DNA of 40,226 nucleotides. Source: Gallionella sp. (GTDB lineage Bacteria; Pseudomonadota; Gammaproteobacteria; Burkholderiales; Gallionellaceae). The notes beneath the pieces are model-generated. The model searched no databases. It was not told the DNA's origin and saw nothing but the letters and a program-made list of their open reading frames with translations. The first letter of the stretch is position 1, and each line of letters starts with the position of its first letter. Positions 17,868 through 25,668 of the stretch are shown in pieces. Location: assembly GCA_028710565.1 (NCBI GenBank), contig JAQTTV010000029.1, positions 1 through 40,226 of the forward strand, in the 5' to 3' direction. The position numbers and the translations under genes were made by a program.

Positions 17868-17962
17868 TTTACGTCTCCTTAAATAACCAATAAAAATGGG
17901 CATTATTACCTTGCGTGCTTCATCATGATGATCTGACTCCGCCACCTGAAATTACCACCCAA

Positions 17963-18613
17963 TCACAGCAATAGCAACCGTCGAACGCCTAAAATAATCA
18001 GCACCGCTGCCGCGCCCCAACGTATCCAACGCAACATCCACATGCGGTTGTCGCGCAGATGTTTGCCAAACAGGTTAATCAGTGGCAATAAAATCAATAG
18101 CGGCGTGAGTGCCGCGCCTAAACCAAACACCACGCCATGCTCCGCACCCAAGGCAATACTCCCCGCAGCGGCGCACACCGCCAGCAAGGAAGCTAAGGGC
18201 GCGCATGGCGTTAAACTCAGCGCGAAGCCCAATAAAAATGGAGGCGTGCTGCTGCGAGCGGCGTGACATGGTGCGTGGGATTTGCCTGTTTGCCATAACC
18301 AAACGCCCGCCGTAATGGAGGCCAAACCAATCACGGCATTGCCTATGCCACTGCGCAACGCGTGGGACAGCCACGCACCCGCACCGCCTGCGATGCCACC
18401 CAACAAGGAATACGCGACGATCCGTCCTGACACAAACAGCCCCGTATCGCGCAAGGCGACCAGTTGCGAACCGCCGCGTCCTAAAATCCACGTCCCCATA
18501 AAAGGCAAACAGGTGGCGGTGCAAGCCGTTAAGCCTAGCGACACGCCCAACAACCAGATTGCAAAAAACGTGGTTTCGGGCGGCAATAAAGCGGGGTTGA
18601 GAAAGTCGTTCAT
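17963..18613 (-). CDS. TauE/SafE- or DsbD-like transmembrane protein
   Basis: 216-residue polytopic inner-membrane protein with about six helices, of the sulfite-exporter TauE/SafE, UreH-like or DsbD-transmembrane type. Paired cysteines lie in or near helices: LTACTATCLPFMGTW close to the N terminus and LTPCAPLASLLAVC in the middle. A HAPCH motif sits in a loop. Such cysteines suggest thiol-redox transfer or metal passage; the family is found with metal-handling genes. Its ATG overlaps the stop of the polyferredoxin gene (ATGA), so they are coupled. A 95-base gap then separates it from the small peptide gene. The function here is inferred from context. Confidence 0.78.
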   Translation of the reverse strand: MNDFLNPALLPPETTFFAIWLLGVSLGLTACTATCLPFMGTWILGRGGSQLVALRDTGLFVSGRIVAYSLLGGIAGGAGAWLSHALRSGIGNAVIGLASITAGVWLWQTGKSHAPCHAARSSTPPFLLGFALSLTPCAPLASLLAVCAAAGSIALGAEHGVVFGLGAALTPLLILLPLINLFGKHLRDNRMWMLRWIRWGAAAVLIILGVRRLLLL

Positions 18614-19659
18614 GGCTGATCTGTTTTGATGGCGGTCAGCCAGATGACTTTATTTTTAGGCAAACCTTCGGGATTTTCGCCCTTCACCCGTTGTTTGTAA
18701 TATGCCCGTGATGAAGCAAATAACTTGAAATTCAAGAACTTAATTTGAATCACATCATCATCTGGACAAAATTCCGCACAGCGTCCGCACAAGGTGCAAT
18801 CTTCGTGAAACGCGGCTTTGCCGTGTTCGCGCCCAATTTCGGGAATATCCATCGGGCAGGCTTTTTGACATACGCTGCATTTTTCGCATTTGTCGTGCTG
18901 CGCCTTGACCAAACGCATGGGCGACAAGCGTTGAAACAGCGCGTTCCACGATAACAGCGGGCAGATGCGGCAAAATGGTTGGCGTACCGCCAGCGCGGCG
19001 ATGATGACGAAGCCAAATAAAGCATTGCCTAACGCGCCTAAGAAAAAGTTAATCCCTGTGGATGTGCGCACCGCCAATTGTTCGGTATCGGCGGTCAATA
19101 AAGTCGTGGCTAAACGCGAAGGACACACTTGGCAATATGGATCGCCCAACTCATTGGAGGCAACGCCCATGCCCGCCAATAACGGCAAGCCCAATACCAG
19201 TACCAACAACAGCAGCCATTTTACGGGTCGGACTTTGCCGACTTGCTGCGGTGCGAGCCGATTGAGTGGTCGTCCCAATCGCCGTCCGATGCGATAAAGG
19301 ATTTCTTGTACGGTTCCCATCGGACAAACCCACCCACAGAAGGCTTTGTTTAACAAGAAGAAAAAAGCAAAAAATGTGGCGACTGAAATCAAGGTGGGAA
19401 TAAACACCTGCACGGTTAAAGCCTGCGCTTTCGCTAAGGCTTCTCCGATACGGTGATGCAATTGATGTTGCGACACAATTAAAATGCAATGGTCGCCCGT
19501 TTGCTTATCGAACGCGCAAGATAAGGACGGTAGGGCTTGCGAAATGCGATCCACGGTATAGCTGCCTAACAACGCGCCGCCATAAACCGTGACAAATAAC
19601 ATCGCAATTTGCACGGTAAAACGTAACCGTCCCAAGGTGGGGAATAATGCTTTTAGCAT
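18610..19659 (-). CDS. Membrane polyferredoxin (NapH/NosR/CcoG-like)
   Basis: 349-residue inner-membrane iron-sulfur protein. About five hydrophobic helices surround cysteine motifs AFCGWVCPMG, PYCQVCPS and PFCRICPLL. A C-terminal ferredoxin domain has two 4Fe-4S signatures, CEKCSVCQKACP and CTLCGRCAEFCP. The family transfers electrons across or at the membrane; the related CcoG has been reported to reduce Cu(II) to Cu(I) for cytochrome oxidase assembly. Here it sits in the middle of a receptor-to-Csp1 operon, where a metal-reductase role would make sense. It overlaps the gene before it by seven bases and the gene after it by four, and has AAGGAG eight bases before the ATG. NapH-type quinol oxidation is the alternative. 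Confidence 0.85.
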   Translation of the reverse strand: MLKALFPTLGRLRFTVQIAMLFVTVYGGALLGSYTVDRISQALPSLSCAFDKQTGDHCILIVSQHQLHHRIGEALAKAQALTVQVFIPTLISVATFFAFFFLLNKAFCGWVCPMGTVQEILYRIGRRLGRPLNRLAPQQVGKVRPVKWLLLLVLVLGLPLLAGMGVASNELGDPYCQVCPSRLATTLLTADTEQLAVRTSTGINFFLGALGNALFGFVIIAALAVRQPFCRICPLLSWNALFQRLSPMRLVKAQHDKCEKCSVCQKACPMDIPEIGREHGKAAFHEDCTLCGRCAEFCPDDDVIQIKFLNFKLFASSRAYYKQRVKGENPEGLPKNKVIWLTAIKTDQP

Positions 19660-20540
19660 GATGCGGTCTCCTTTTTGCCGCGCTGGCGCAATAAGGGGAG
19701 CGCGCTCAACATCCCCAATACCACAAAGCCTAAGCCCATGCCTAAATCACGCTGGTCAAATGCGTCCGCACCATATTGCCCGTTAAAACTGGTCAAATAG
19801 CTTTTGTCGCCTTGACGCTGCTCGCTTGCCAATACAAAACTGCTGTTGCGTCGTTCGTGGCTATGTTGTCCCGCAGCGGGTGTATTTTCTGCTTTAAAAT
19901 CATTCGGAAAGCGCACGGTCACCACGCCTTCTGCATCGCTGGTAAACGTGCTGGTTGTGCCATTTTGGGTCAACAATTGCACCGCGTGTTGTGGCAAAGG
20001 TTGGTTGTTAAAGCGCACTAAAAATTGCCAATCTTCATTGGCGCGATAACGGGAATGTTCACGCGGAAACGGTTGCGGAATCAGCTCCAGCTCATTTTTT
20101 GGTTTTAAAAACATCGTGGTGGGGTTTTTGCCAGGGTGGCTAAAGTAATACACGGTCGAAGCCACGCGCACTTGATTGCCCTGTTCTTCCCGCGCCGTTA
20201 GCCAATGAAATCCGCCCGATGCGGGTTTGTCTAATTGCGCGCCCGCCATGTCCAGTGGTAAGGGACGACTGGGCGAGGTTGTGGCGTTGGAGTACGCGTC
20301 GATTCGATCCGCCACGATATTTTGCGGCACGATGGACACATTGCCGCGTGCCTCGCCACGCAGCTTGACCATGAGCATGGGCAAGGTTGTCCACGCGGTG
20401 GGCAAGTTGCCAGAACGCTGGTCGTGATGGCCAGCGTGTTCCCCGTGTGCGTGGGGCGCGGCAATCCCACTGACCGAAGTTTCAGCAAAAGCCTGCGCTG
20501 ATATTCCCAACAGGATGATAATTAGGTATCTGTTTTTCAT
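19653..20540 (-). CDS. DUF4198-like periplasmic protein, His-rich, C-terminally anchored
   Basis: 295-residue exported protein. A signal peptide (MKNRYLIIILLGISAQAFA) is followed by a His-rich mature start (APHAHGEHAGHHDQ). The body resembles DUF4198/NikM-type periplasmic domains (FHWLTAREE, VYYFSHPGK, ELIPQPF, then FTSDAEGVVTVRFPNDF). A second His pair (GQHSHERR) follows, then one C-terminal helix (LGMGLGFVVLGMLSALPLL) and a basic tail, so it is probably anchored in the inner membrane facing the periplasm. The gene starts eight bases after the receptor stop, with TAGGA as ribosome-binding site. DUF4198 proteins occur with nickel, cobalt and other metal transporters; the copper assignment here rests on Csp1. 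Confidence 0.75.
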   Translation of the reverse strand: MKNRYLIIILLGISAQAFAETSVSGIAAPHAHGEHAGHHDQRSGNLPTAWTTLPMLMVKLRGEARGNVSIVPQNIVADRIDAYSNATTSPSRPLPLDMAGAQLDKPASGGFHWLTAREEQGNQVRVASTVYYFSHPGKNPTTMFLKPKNELELIPQPFPREHSRYRANEDWQFLVRFNNQPLPQHAVQLLTQNGTTSTFTSDAEGVVTVRFPNDFKAENTPAAGQHSHERRNSSFVLASEQRQGDKSYLTSFNGQYGADAFDQRDLGMGLGFVVLGMLSALPLLRQRGKKETASC

Positions 20541-20548
20541 GGTGATTC

Positions 20549-22810
20549 CTAAAATTTAACTGTTAAACCAGCGGTCAAGACACGTCCAGGGTTGACCACA
20601 ATGGAAGGGTCGAGTGCGTTGTAAACGCCGTCGCCATTGGAGTCCGACGAGCCGCGTATGGTGGTGTAGTAAAAGCGGTTAAACACATTATCGACGCGGG
20701 CAAAGAATGACAGTTTTACGTCCCCCGCCGTCTTTAACTCATAATTTGCCATCAGATTGGTGGTGGTACGTCCGCCTATCCATACGATATTCATTTCATC
20801 CGCATATAGCCCTGATTGCACCCCCACCTCGGCGGTAAAACTTAATGCGGGGGAATAGCGATAGTGAGTGTTGATATTGAGTTTATGCTTGGAGGTGCGC
20901 GGGACGACATTGCCTGTGTTGTTATACAGTTTGGAAGGCAGGGGGGCGACGCGAGAACCCATCGCCATCCAATAGCTGTCGTTGCGGGTAAAGCGTGCAT
21001 CCAAATAGGTATAAGCTAAATCGGTAGCAAACATGGCTTTGCGATCAGTTTTGAGAGCCAACTCAATGCCGCGATTGCGTACCCCGCCGATGTTTTGGTA
21101 TTGGTCAATCACGCCCACGGGGGCATTGGCGGTGGTTTGATATTGCCCGCCCGTATTCAGGATGAAATTTTTGCGATCCAGTTGAAACAATGCCACATCC
21201 AAATCTAACCCTATGCCAAATAAACTACCTTTTGAGCGCAGCCCAATTTCTTGATTCAACGATTGTTCAGGCTGCAAGTTTGGATTGCCCTGTACCAAAC
21301 CCACGCCTGTGGGACTAATGGTGCTGCCATACAGTTGTTGCGCGGTAGGTGTTCGGAATCCTGTTGATACATTGGTGTAAATCTCTTGTGTGTCGGATAA
21401 CGCATAATTCACGCCGACACGTTCTGACCACACCCCAAAACTTTTTTGCCCTGACATCAGCTTGCCTGCGACAGGTGCCATCCCGCTGCTATATTTGGTT
21501 TGTAAGTCATCGTATCGGGCATTAAATGTGAAGGTAAGCGGTTGTGTGGCTTGCCATTTCAACTCGCCATATACCGCTTGGGTATTGGTTTGCATCAAGT
21601 CATCTAGGGTGGTCGTGCCTGCTTTGTTGACCAGTGCTGCTGCCACCTTAGGTGCGCCACTGGCGGAATAGGTAATGGCATTGCTGGTCACTTGACGGTC
21701 TTGGTCGGTGCGCAAATCCAAGCCTGCCATAAATGCCATCACCTCGCCGCCTTTACGCCATTCGGCTTTTAACCCTTTTTGAATCTGATTGTTATCGTTG
21801 ATATTGATATAAGTATTGGGGTTCTGGGAAATGTTGATGGGGCTGGCTAAGGTGCCGTTGGCATTGCGCAAAAAGCCACTGGTACCGTTGGATTTGAAAT
21901 TGGTGTGGTCGGTATATTGATAAATGCCCACCATCACATTGCCATTCGTCCCCAAATCTTTTGAATAATTGAGGTTCATTTTGTCCAGTCCCACATCATA
22001 CAAACGGGCAAAATCTTTGCCGCTGGTTGCCAATGCACTGCGCGGATCGAGATAGGCATTGTCAACCCCGCGCACGGTGCCGTGGCTGTCTTTGTTGCGT
22101 TTAGACTGCTCAAATCCAAATGAAATATCACTGGTCGAGTCGATCATGTATTGCAATTTGCCATTGAAGTAATTGCGCAAATAATTGCCTTGGTCATAAA
22201 AATCGCGCGCAGCGGTGTGTGAAGCCTGCACATGTCCCACCCAATCGCCTTTGGCAAAACCTGTTGTCACCACCTGTTTTTGATAACCAAAACTGCCCAC
22301 TTCTATGCCACTGCTCAAGCCCGCCATCTTTGCGCCGCGCTTGGTGGTAATGACCACCGCGCCTGACAAGGCATCTTCGCCAAACAAATACGAAGCTCCG
22401 CCTTTAATCACCCGAATGGACTCGATATTGTCCAAATCAATGTTGACCCGCCCTGTGCGCTCCATTACTGGCACGCCGTCAATCACAATCGCCACCCCTG
22501 GTTTTTCGCCCATATAGCGTTGATTTTCCACCCCGCGCAAGGTGATTTTCAACGAATCGCCACTTTGCAATTCTGCCGTCACCCCTGGCACGCCTTCCAA
22601 TACCTGCAAGATGTTTTTGCCATGGGTTGCATCCACTTTTTTACCACTGATATGACTGACATTGCTGGGTTCACCGCGTTTTGCGTCAAAACGGTCATCA
22701 ATGGTGGTCGAGGTCACCGTCACGGCAGGCAACATTGCAGGTTCGGCATAAGCTGCGGCACTCACGGCGAGGGTTAATAAACTGAGGGTAAAGTAATGCT
22801 GTTTTTTCAT
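20549..22810 (-). CDS. TonB-dependent outer-membrane receptor
   Basis: 753-residue outer-membrane receptor. The ATG at 22810 (AAGGG upstream) opens the signal peptide MKKQHYFTLSLLTLAVSAA, cleaved near AYA-EP; the ATG 18 bases earlier lacks a ribosome-binding site. A TonB-box-like PAVTVTST lies just after cleavage. The plug domain follows, with LEGVPGVTAELQSGDSLKI, VIDGVP and a region ending GEDALSGAVVITTKRG. The beta-barrel has typical TonB-receptor segments (FRTPTAQQLYG, NPNLQPEQSLNQEIGL) and ends in a C-terminal phenylalanine (LTAGLTVKF). Such receptors import siderophores, cobalamin or metal chelates; the substrate is not readable from the sequence. It leads an operon containing Csp1 and tonB/exbB, which favours copper or a copper chelate. 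Confidence 0.93.
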   Translation of the reverse strand: MKKQHYFTLSLLTLAVSAAAYAEPAMLPAVTVTSTTIDDRFDAKRGEPSNVSHISGKKVDATHGKNILQVLEGVPGVTAELQSGDSLKITLRGVENQRYMGEKPGVAIVIDGVPVMERTGRVNIDLDNIESIRVIKGGASYLFGEDALSGAVVITTKRGAKMAGLSSGIEVGSFGYQKQVVTTGFAKGDWVGHVQASHTAARDFYDQGNYLRNYFNGKLQYMIDSTSDISFGFEQSKRNKDSHGTVRGVDNAYLDPRSALATSGKDFARLYDVGLDKMNLNYSKDLGTNGNVMVGIYQYTDHTNFKSNGTSGFLRNANGTLASPINISQNPNTYININDNNQIQKGLKAEWRKGGEVMAFMAGLDLRTDQDRQVTSNAITYSASGAPKVAAALVNKAGTTTLDDLMQTNTQAVYGELKWQATQPLTFTFNARYDDLQTKYSSGMAPVAGKLMSGQKSFGVWSERVGVNYALSDTQEIYTNVSTGFRTPTAQQLYGSTISPTGVGLVQGNPNLQPEQSLNQEIGLRSKGSLFGIGLDLDVALFQLDRKNFILNTGGQYQTTANAPVGVIDQYQNIGGVRNRGIELALKTDRKAMFATDLAYTYLDARFTRNDSYWMAMGSRVAPLPSKLYNNTGNVVPRTSKHKLNINTHYRYSPALSFTAEVGVQSGLYADEMNIVWIGGRTTTNLMANYELKTAGDVKLSFFARVDNVFNRFYYTTIRGSSDSNGDGVYNALDPSIVVNPGRVLTAGLTVKF

Positions 22811-22854
22811 AAATACGCCCTTGTGCATGTGTCGTTATGGTTAAATCGACGCGG

Positions 22855-22900
22855 ATTCTATGGCGTAAAAAACAGCCTGGGAATGTGACAAATTGTCGCA
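22855..22900 (-). promoter_or_regulatory. Receptor promoter with adjacent operator-like palindrome
   Basis: On the minus strand, TTCCCA (22883-22878) and TAGAAT (22860-22855) are separated by 17 bases, a plausible sigma-70 promoter ending 44 bases before the receptor ATG. Directly upstream of the -35 lies the imperfect palindrome TGTGACAAATTGTCGCA (22884-22900). Its centre would fall near -44, where class II activators of the CRP/FNR kind bind, though other regulators with GACA/TGTC half sites are possible. No regulator gene lies nearby. Confidence 0.5.
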
Positions 22901-23060
22901 CCCCTTGATTTTCGGCACTATTTTTCTATGCAGAGGTGTGGAAGGACGCGGCGCGGAATGCTGAAAAGAATAGTCTAACCAATAAGTTGCCTACCCTCTG
23001 TTTATGCAATTGGAATTGAACGATACAAACGAATGGATTTGGCTTTTGAGGTAAGCAGAC

Positions 23061-23085
23061 AACAAAAAGCCGACTTACGTCGGCT
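23061..23085 (-). terminator. Intrinsic terminator of htpX
   Basis: AGCCGAC/GTCGGCT stem (23068-23085) with a four-base loop. On the minus strand it is followed by TTTTTGTT, a good T tract, and it lies 57 bases after the htpX stop. The 22901-23060 stretch between it and the receptor promoter holds nothing else that I can assign. Confidence 0.85.
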
Positions 23086-23142
23086 CTTTGAAGGTTGGAA
23101 ATTTACGTGCGTTGCGTAGATATGTTATTCACGTCCCGAATC

Positions 23143-24027
23143 TTACTGGGCATTGCGCAGCGCGGCGATCCGTTCTTCCAGAGGAGGATGGGTCATAAAC
23201 AGCTTGGACATCGCGCCGCCGCCTGAAATGCCAGAGGCAGCCATATCTGCGGGTAAAGAAGCCTGTTCGTGGTTCATTTTCAAGCGTTCCAATGCCGCAA
23301 TCATTTTGCTGCGCCCTGCCAAATTTGCCGCACCCGCATCGGCACGGAATTCGCGTTGGCGCGAAAACCACATCACAATGATGCTGGCTAAGAATCCCAA
23401 TACCAATTGCGCCACTATTTCGGCGACGAATGAACCGATGCCAGGACCGTGATATTCCTCGTCCTTGTTGCGCAGAAAACCATCGACGATATTGCCGATA
23501 ATTTTGGAGAAGAAAAACACAAAGGTATTCACCACGCCTTGTATCAGGGTCAAGGTCACCATATCGCCATTAGCAACGTGGCTGATTTCATGTGCCAATA
23601 CCGCTTCCACTTCATCGCGCTGCATGTTGTACAACAAACCCGTGCTGACCGCGACCAGCGCGTTATTGCGATTCCAGCCCGTGGCAAAAGCATTCACATC
23701 GGGTGCATCGTAAATCGCCACTTCAGGCATGCCAATACCCGCTGCCGCAGCTTGGGCTTGCACGGTACTCAACAACCAACGTTCGGTTGGATCAGAAGGA
23801 TTTTCAATCACTTGGGCATTGACCGAGCGTTTTGCCATCCATTTCGACATAAATAGTGAAATAAACGAACCCATAAAGCCCACGACAGTTGACATGGCTA
23901 ACAGGCTGCCCATTTGAATCCCGCCATTGCTGTCAAGGTAATGATTCACACCTAGCACATTCAAGGTAATGCCAATCACCAACATAATCGCCATATTCGT
24001 GGCGATAAATAAAATAATACGTTTCAT
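23143..24027 (-). CDS. htpX: Membrane zinc protease HtpX
   Basis: 294-residue M48 metalloprotease of the inner membrane that degrades damaged membrane proteins. Two N-terminal helices (about 5-25 and 40-60) are followed by the cytoplasmic catalytic domain with HEISH (H146, E147, H150), a further hydrophobic region (about 160-210) and the third zinc ligand in [17 protein letters not shown] sequence ([13 protein letters not shown]). The C-terminal [14 protein letters not shown] is typical. The ATG at 24027 has AAAGGA six bases upstream; an in-frame TTG directly before it is less likely. It is monocistronic, with its own heat-shock promoter and terminator. Confidence 0.96.
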   Translation of the reverse strand: MKRIILFIATNMAIMLVIGITLNVLGVNHYLDSNGGIQMGSLLAMSTVVGFMGSFISLFMSKWMAKRSVNAQVIENPSDPTERWLLSTVQAQAAAAGIGMPEVAIYDAPDVNAFATGWNRNNALVAVSTGLLYNMQRDEVEAVLAHEISHVANGDMVTLTLIQGVVNTFVFFFSKIIGNIVDGFLRNKDEEYHGPGIGSFVAEIVAQLVLGFLASIIVMWFSRQREFRADAGAANLAGRSKMIAALERLKMNHEQASLPADMAASGISGGGAMSKLFMTHPPLEERIAALRNAQ

Positions 24028-24076
24028 CAAAGTTCCTTTAGCAAAAGTAAAGCAAGGCTGTTTTTAACAGCTTCGA

Positions 24077-24106
24077 CTATATGGGGTAGGGTAGTTGGAT
24101 TTCAAG
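24077..24106 (-). promoter_or_regulatory. Heat-shock (sigma-32) promoter of htpX
   Basis: Minus strand: CTTGAA (24106-24101), a 14-base spacer, then CCCCATAT (24086-24079). This matches the E. coli sigma-32 consensus CTTGAA-N13-17-CCCCATnT at all conserved positions. It lies about 50 bases before the htpX start, leaving a short leader. htpX is a known heat-shock gene in E. coli, so position and function agree. Confidence 0.88.
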
Positions 24107-24202
24107 TCTTATCCCTCGTGGGCATTTCTAGAACGACTGACCTTGCGCTAAAATGACACGACGCGCAAAATGCGACAACTTTCTTAGAACCTTTAAACAC
24201 CG

Positions 24203-24907
24203 ATGACCATGCACAACGCTGACCCGATTGAACTTGAAAAATTTTCCCAACTGGCGCACAAGTGGTGGGATAAAAACAGTGAATTCAAGCCCTTGCATGA
24301 CATCAATCCGTTGAGACTCAACTATGTCGTTCGCCAAGCGGGGCTGGCGGGTAAAACAGTGTTGGATGTGGGGTGCGGCGGCGGGATTTTGGCGGAAAGC
24401 ATGGCGGAAGCGGGCGCGCACGTCACAGGTATAGACCTAGCGGAAAAGCCCTTGAAAGTGGCGCAATTGCATTTGTTGGAAAGTGGTCAGCAAGTCAGTT
24501 ACCGTAAAATTTCCGTGGAAGCCTTGGCGGCGGAACAGCCTGAGCACTACGATGTCGTCACGTGTTTGGAGATGTTAGAGCATGTGCCTGATCCACAAAG
24601 TGTGGTGGCGGCGTGCGCCAAGCTGGTCAAACCGAATGGTTGGGTATTTTTTTCAACCCTGAATCGTAATCCTAAGTCGTATTTGTTCGCTATTTTGGGC
24701 GCGGAATATGTGCTCAATTTATTGCCACGCGGTACACACGATTATGCGAAATTTATCAAACCCTCTGAATTGGCGCAGTTTTGTCGTAACGCCGACTTGA
24801 CCGTGGATGATTTGGTGGGCATGAGTTATAACCTTTTGAATAAAAACTATACTTTCGGTAATGATACGGATGTGAATTACTTAGTTGCTTGTCGCCGTAC
24901 GGCATAG
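24203..24907 (+). CDS. ubiG: Ubiquinone biosynthesis O-methyltransferase UbiG
   Basis: 234-residue SAM-dependent methyltransferase carrying out both O-methylations in ubiquinone synthesis. The N terminus ([19 protein letters not shown], then INPLRLNYV) is typical of UbiG and sets it apart from UbiE. The SAM site is [16 protein letters not shown], followed by [13 protein letters not shown] and [13 protein letters not shown]. The end reads [17 protein letters not shown] sequence ([18 protein letters not shown]). The ATG at 24203 is followed by a second one two codons later, and neither has a strong ribosome-binding site. It is divergent from htpX and followed by an interspersed repeat. Confidence 0.96.
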   Translation: MTMHNADPIELEKFSQLAHKWWDKNSEFKPLHDINPLRLNYVVRQAGLAGKTVLDVGCGGGILAESMAEAGAHVTGIDLAEKPLKVAQLHLLESGQQVSYRKISVEALAAEQPEHYDVVTCLEMLEHVPDPQSVVAACAKLVKPNGWVFFSTLNRNPKSYLFAILGAEYVLNLLPRGTHDYAKFIKPSELAQFCRNADLTVDDLVGMSYNLLNKNYTFGNDTDVNYLVACRRTA

Positions 24908-24922
24908 TTCGCCTAGTGAGGT

Positions 24923-25056
24923 GCTGATTAAATCCGTTCGCCCTGAGCCGTGAGCTTGTCGAATGGTCGAAGGGTGAACGGATTTAATCTATTAATTTCA
25001 TTAAATCTTCCATTCATGGTTCGATAAACTCACCACGAACGGAATATTTAATCAGC
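24923..25056. repeat. Interspersed inverted-repeat element, copy B (MITE-like)
   Basis: 134 bases bounded by perfect 11-base inverted ends, GCTGATTAAAT (24923-24933) and ATTTAATCAGC (25046-25056). Inside, a CCGTTCG...GTGAGCTTGTCGAA half and a TTCGATAAACTCACCACGAACGG-type half are imperfect inverted copies, so the whole can fold into a long hairpin. The same parts occur at 14330-14446, and a fragment at 15742-15763. It contains no open frame. It fills most of the ubiG-lemA gap. Confidence 0.8.
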
Positions 25057-25092
25057 GTTTCCATAGATTTTTATACGCTCAAGGAGCATAAA

Positions 25093-25662
25093 ATGATCGT
25101 TCTACTCGTTTTTATCGGTATTCTGGCGGTTGCTTTTTTCTACGGGGTCAGCCTTTACAATGAGCTAGTGAATGTCAAACATGCCGTAGCAAAGGCGTGG
25201 GCGAATATCGACGTTCTATTGAAACAACGTCACGATGAATTGCCCAAGCTGGTGGAAGTGTGTAAACAGTACAAACAGTTTGAACAAAAAACCTTGCAAA
25301 AAGTGATACAGGCGCGGTCTCAAGTGCAAACGGCGCGTGAAAATCATGATGTTGCCGCGTTGGGGCTGGCGGAAGGATCTTTGCGCGCCAGTGTAGGCGG
25401 GATTTTTGCCATTGCTGAAGCTTATCCTGAGTTAAAAGCCAACGAAAGTTTTATGCAGTTGCAGCATCGCATCACCGCTCTGGAAAACGCGATTGCGGAT
25501 CGACGTGAGTTTTACAACGAGTCGGTCAATATCAATAATGTGCAAATCGAAGTCTTTCCCGCCAGCATCATTGCAGGGATGTTTAATTTCGAGGCGAAAA
25601 CGTTGCTAAAATTTGCCGAGGAAGAAAAGAGAGATGTCGATATAAAGCTGTTGTTTAAATAA
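25093..25662 (+). CDS. lemA: LemA family protein
   Basis: 189-residue LemA protein: one N-terminal membrane helix (MIVLLVFIGILAVAFFYGVSL) followed by a long helical domain. Family segments are visible: YNELVNVKHAVAKAWANIDV, LLKQRHDELPKLVEVCKQY, and AYPELKANESFMQLQHRIT, with a typical ending in NNVQIEVFPASIIAGMFNF. Its biochemical function is not established. AAGGAG lies seven bases before the ATG. The next gene starts six bases after the stop, so LemA and the GIDE-domain protein form a two-gene operon and may act together at the inner membrane. Confidence 0.94.
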   Translation: MIVLLVFIGILAVAFFYGVSLYNELVNVKHAVAKAWANIDVLLKQRHDELPKLVEVCKQYKQFEQKTLQKVIQARSQVQTARENHDVAALGLAEGSLRASVGGIFAIAEAYPELKANESFMQLQHRITALENAIADRREFYNESVNINNVQIEVFPASIIAGMFNFEAKTLLKFAEEEKRDVDIKLLFK

Positions 25663-25668
25663 AGCATC

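Noticed and set aside
17920..17931. Palindrome TCATCATGATGA upstream of the small peptide gene
   Set aside because: Perfect but short and simple in sequence; no promoter alignment that would make it an operator.
23004..23054. 17-codon plus-strand frame starting MQLELNDTNEWIW between the receptor promoter and htpX terminator
   Set aside because: No ribosome-binding site, no homology recognised, and it overlaps nothing that would support expression; probably chance.
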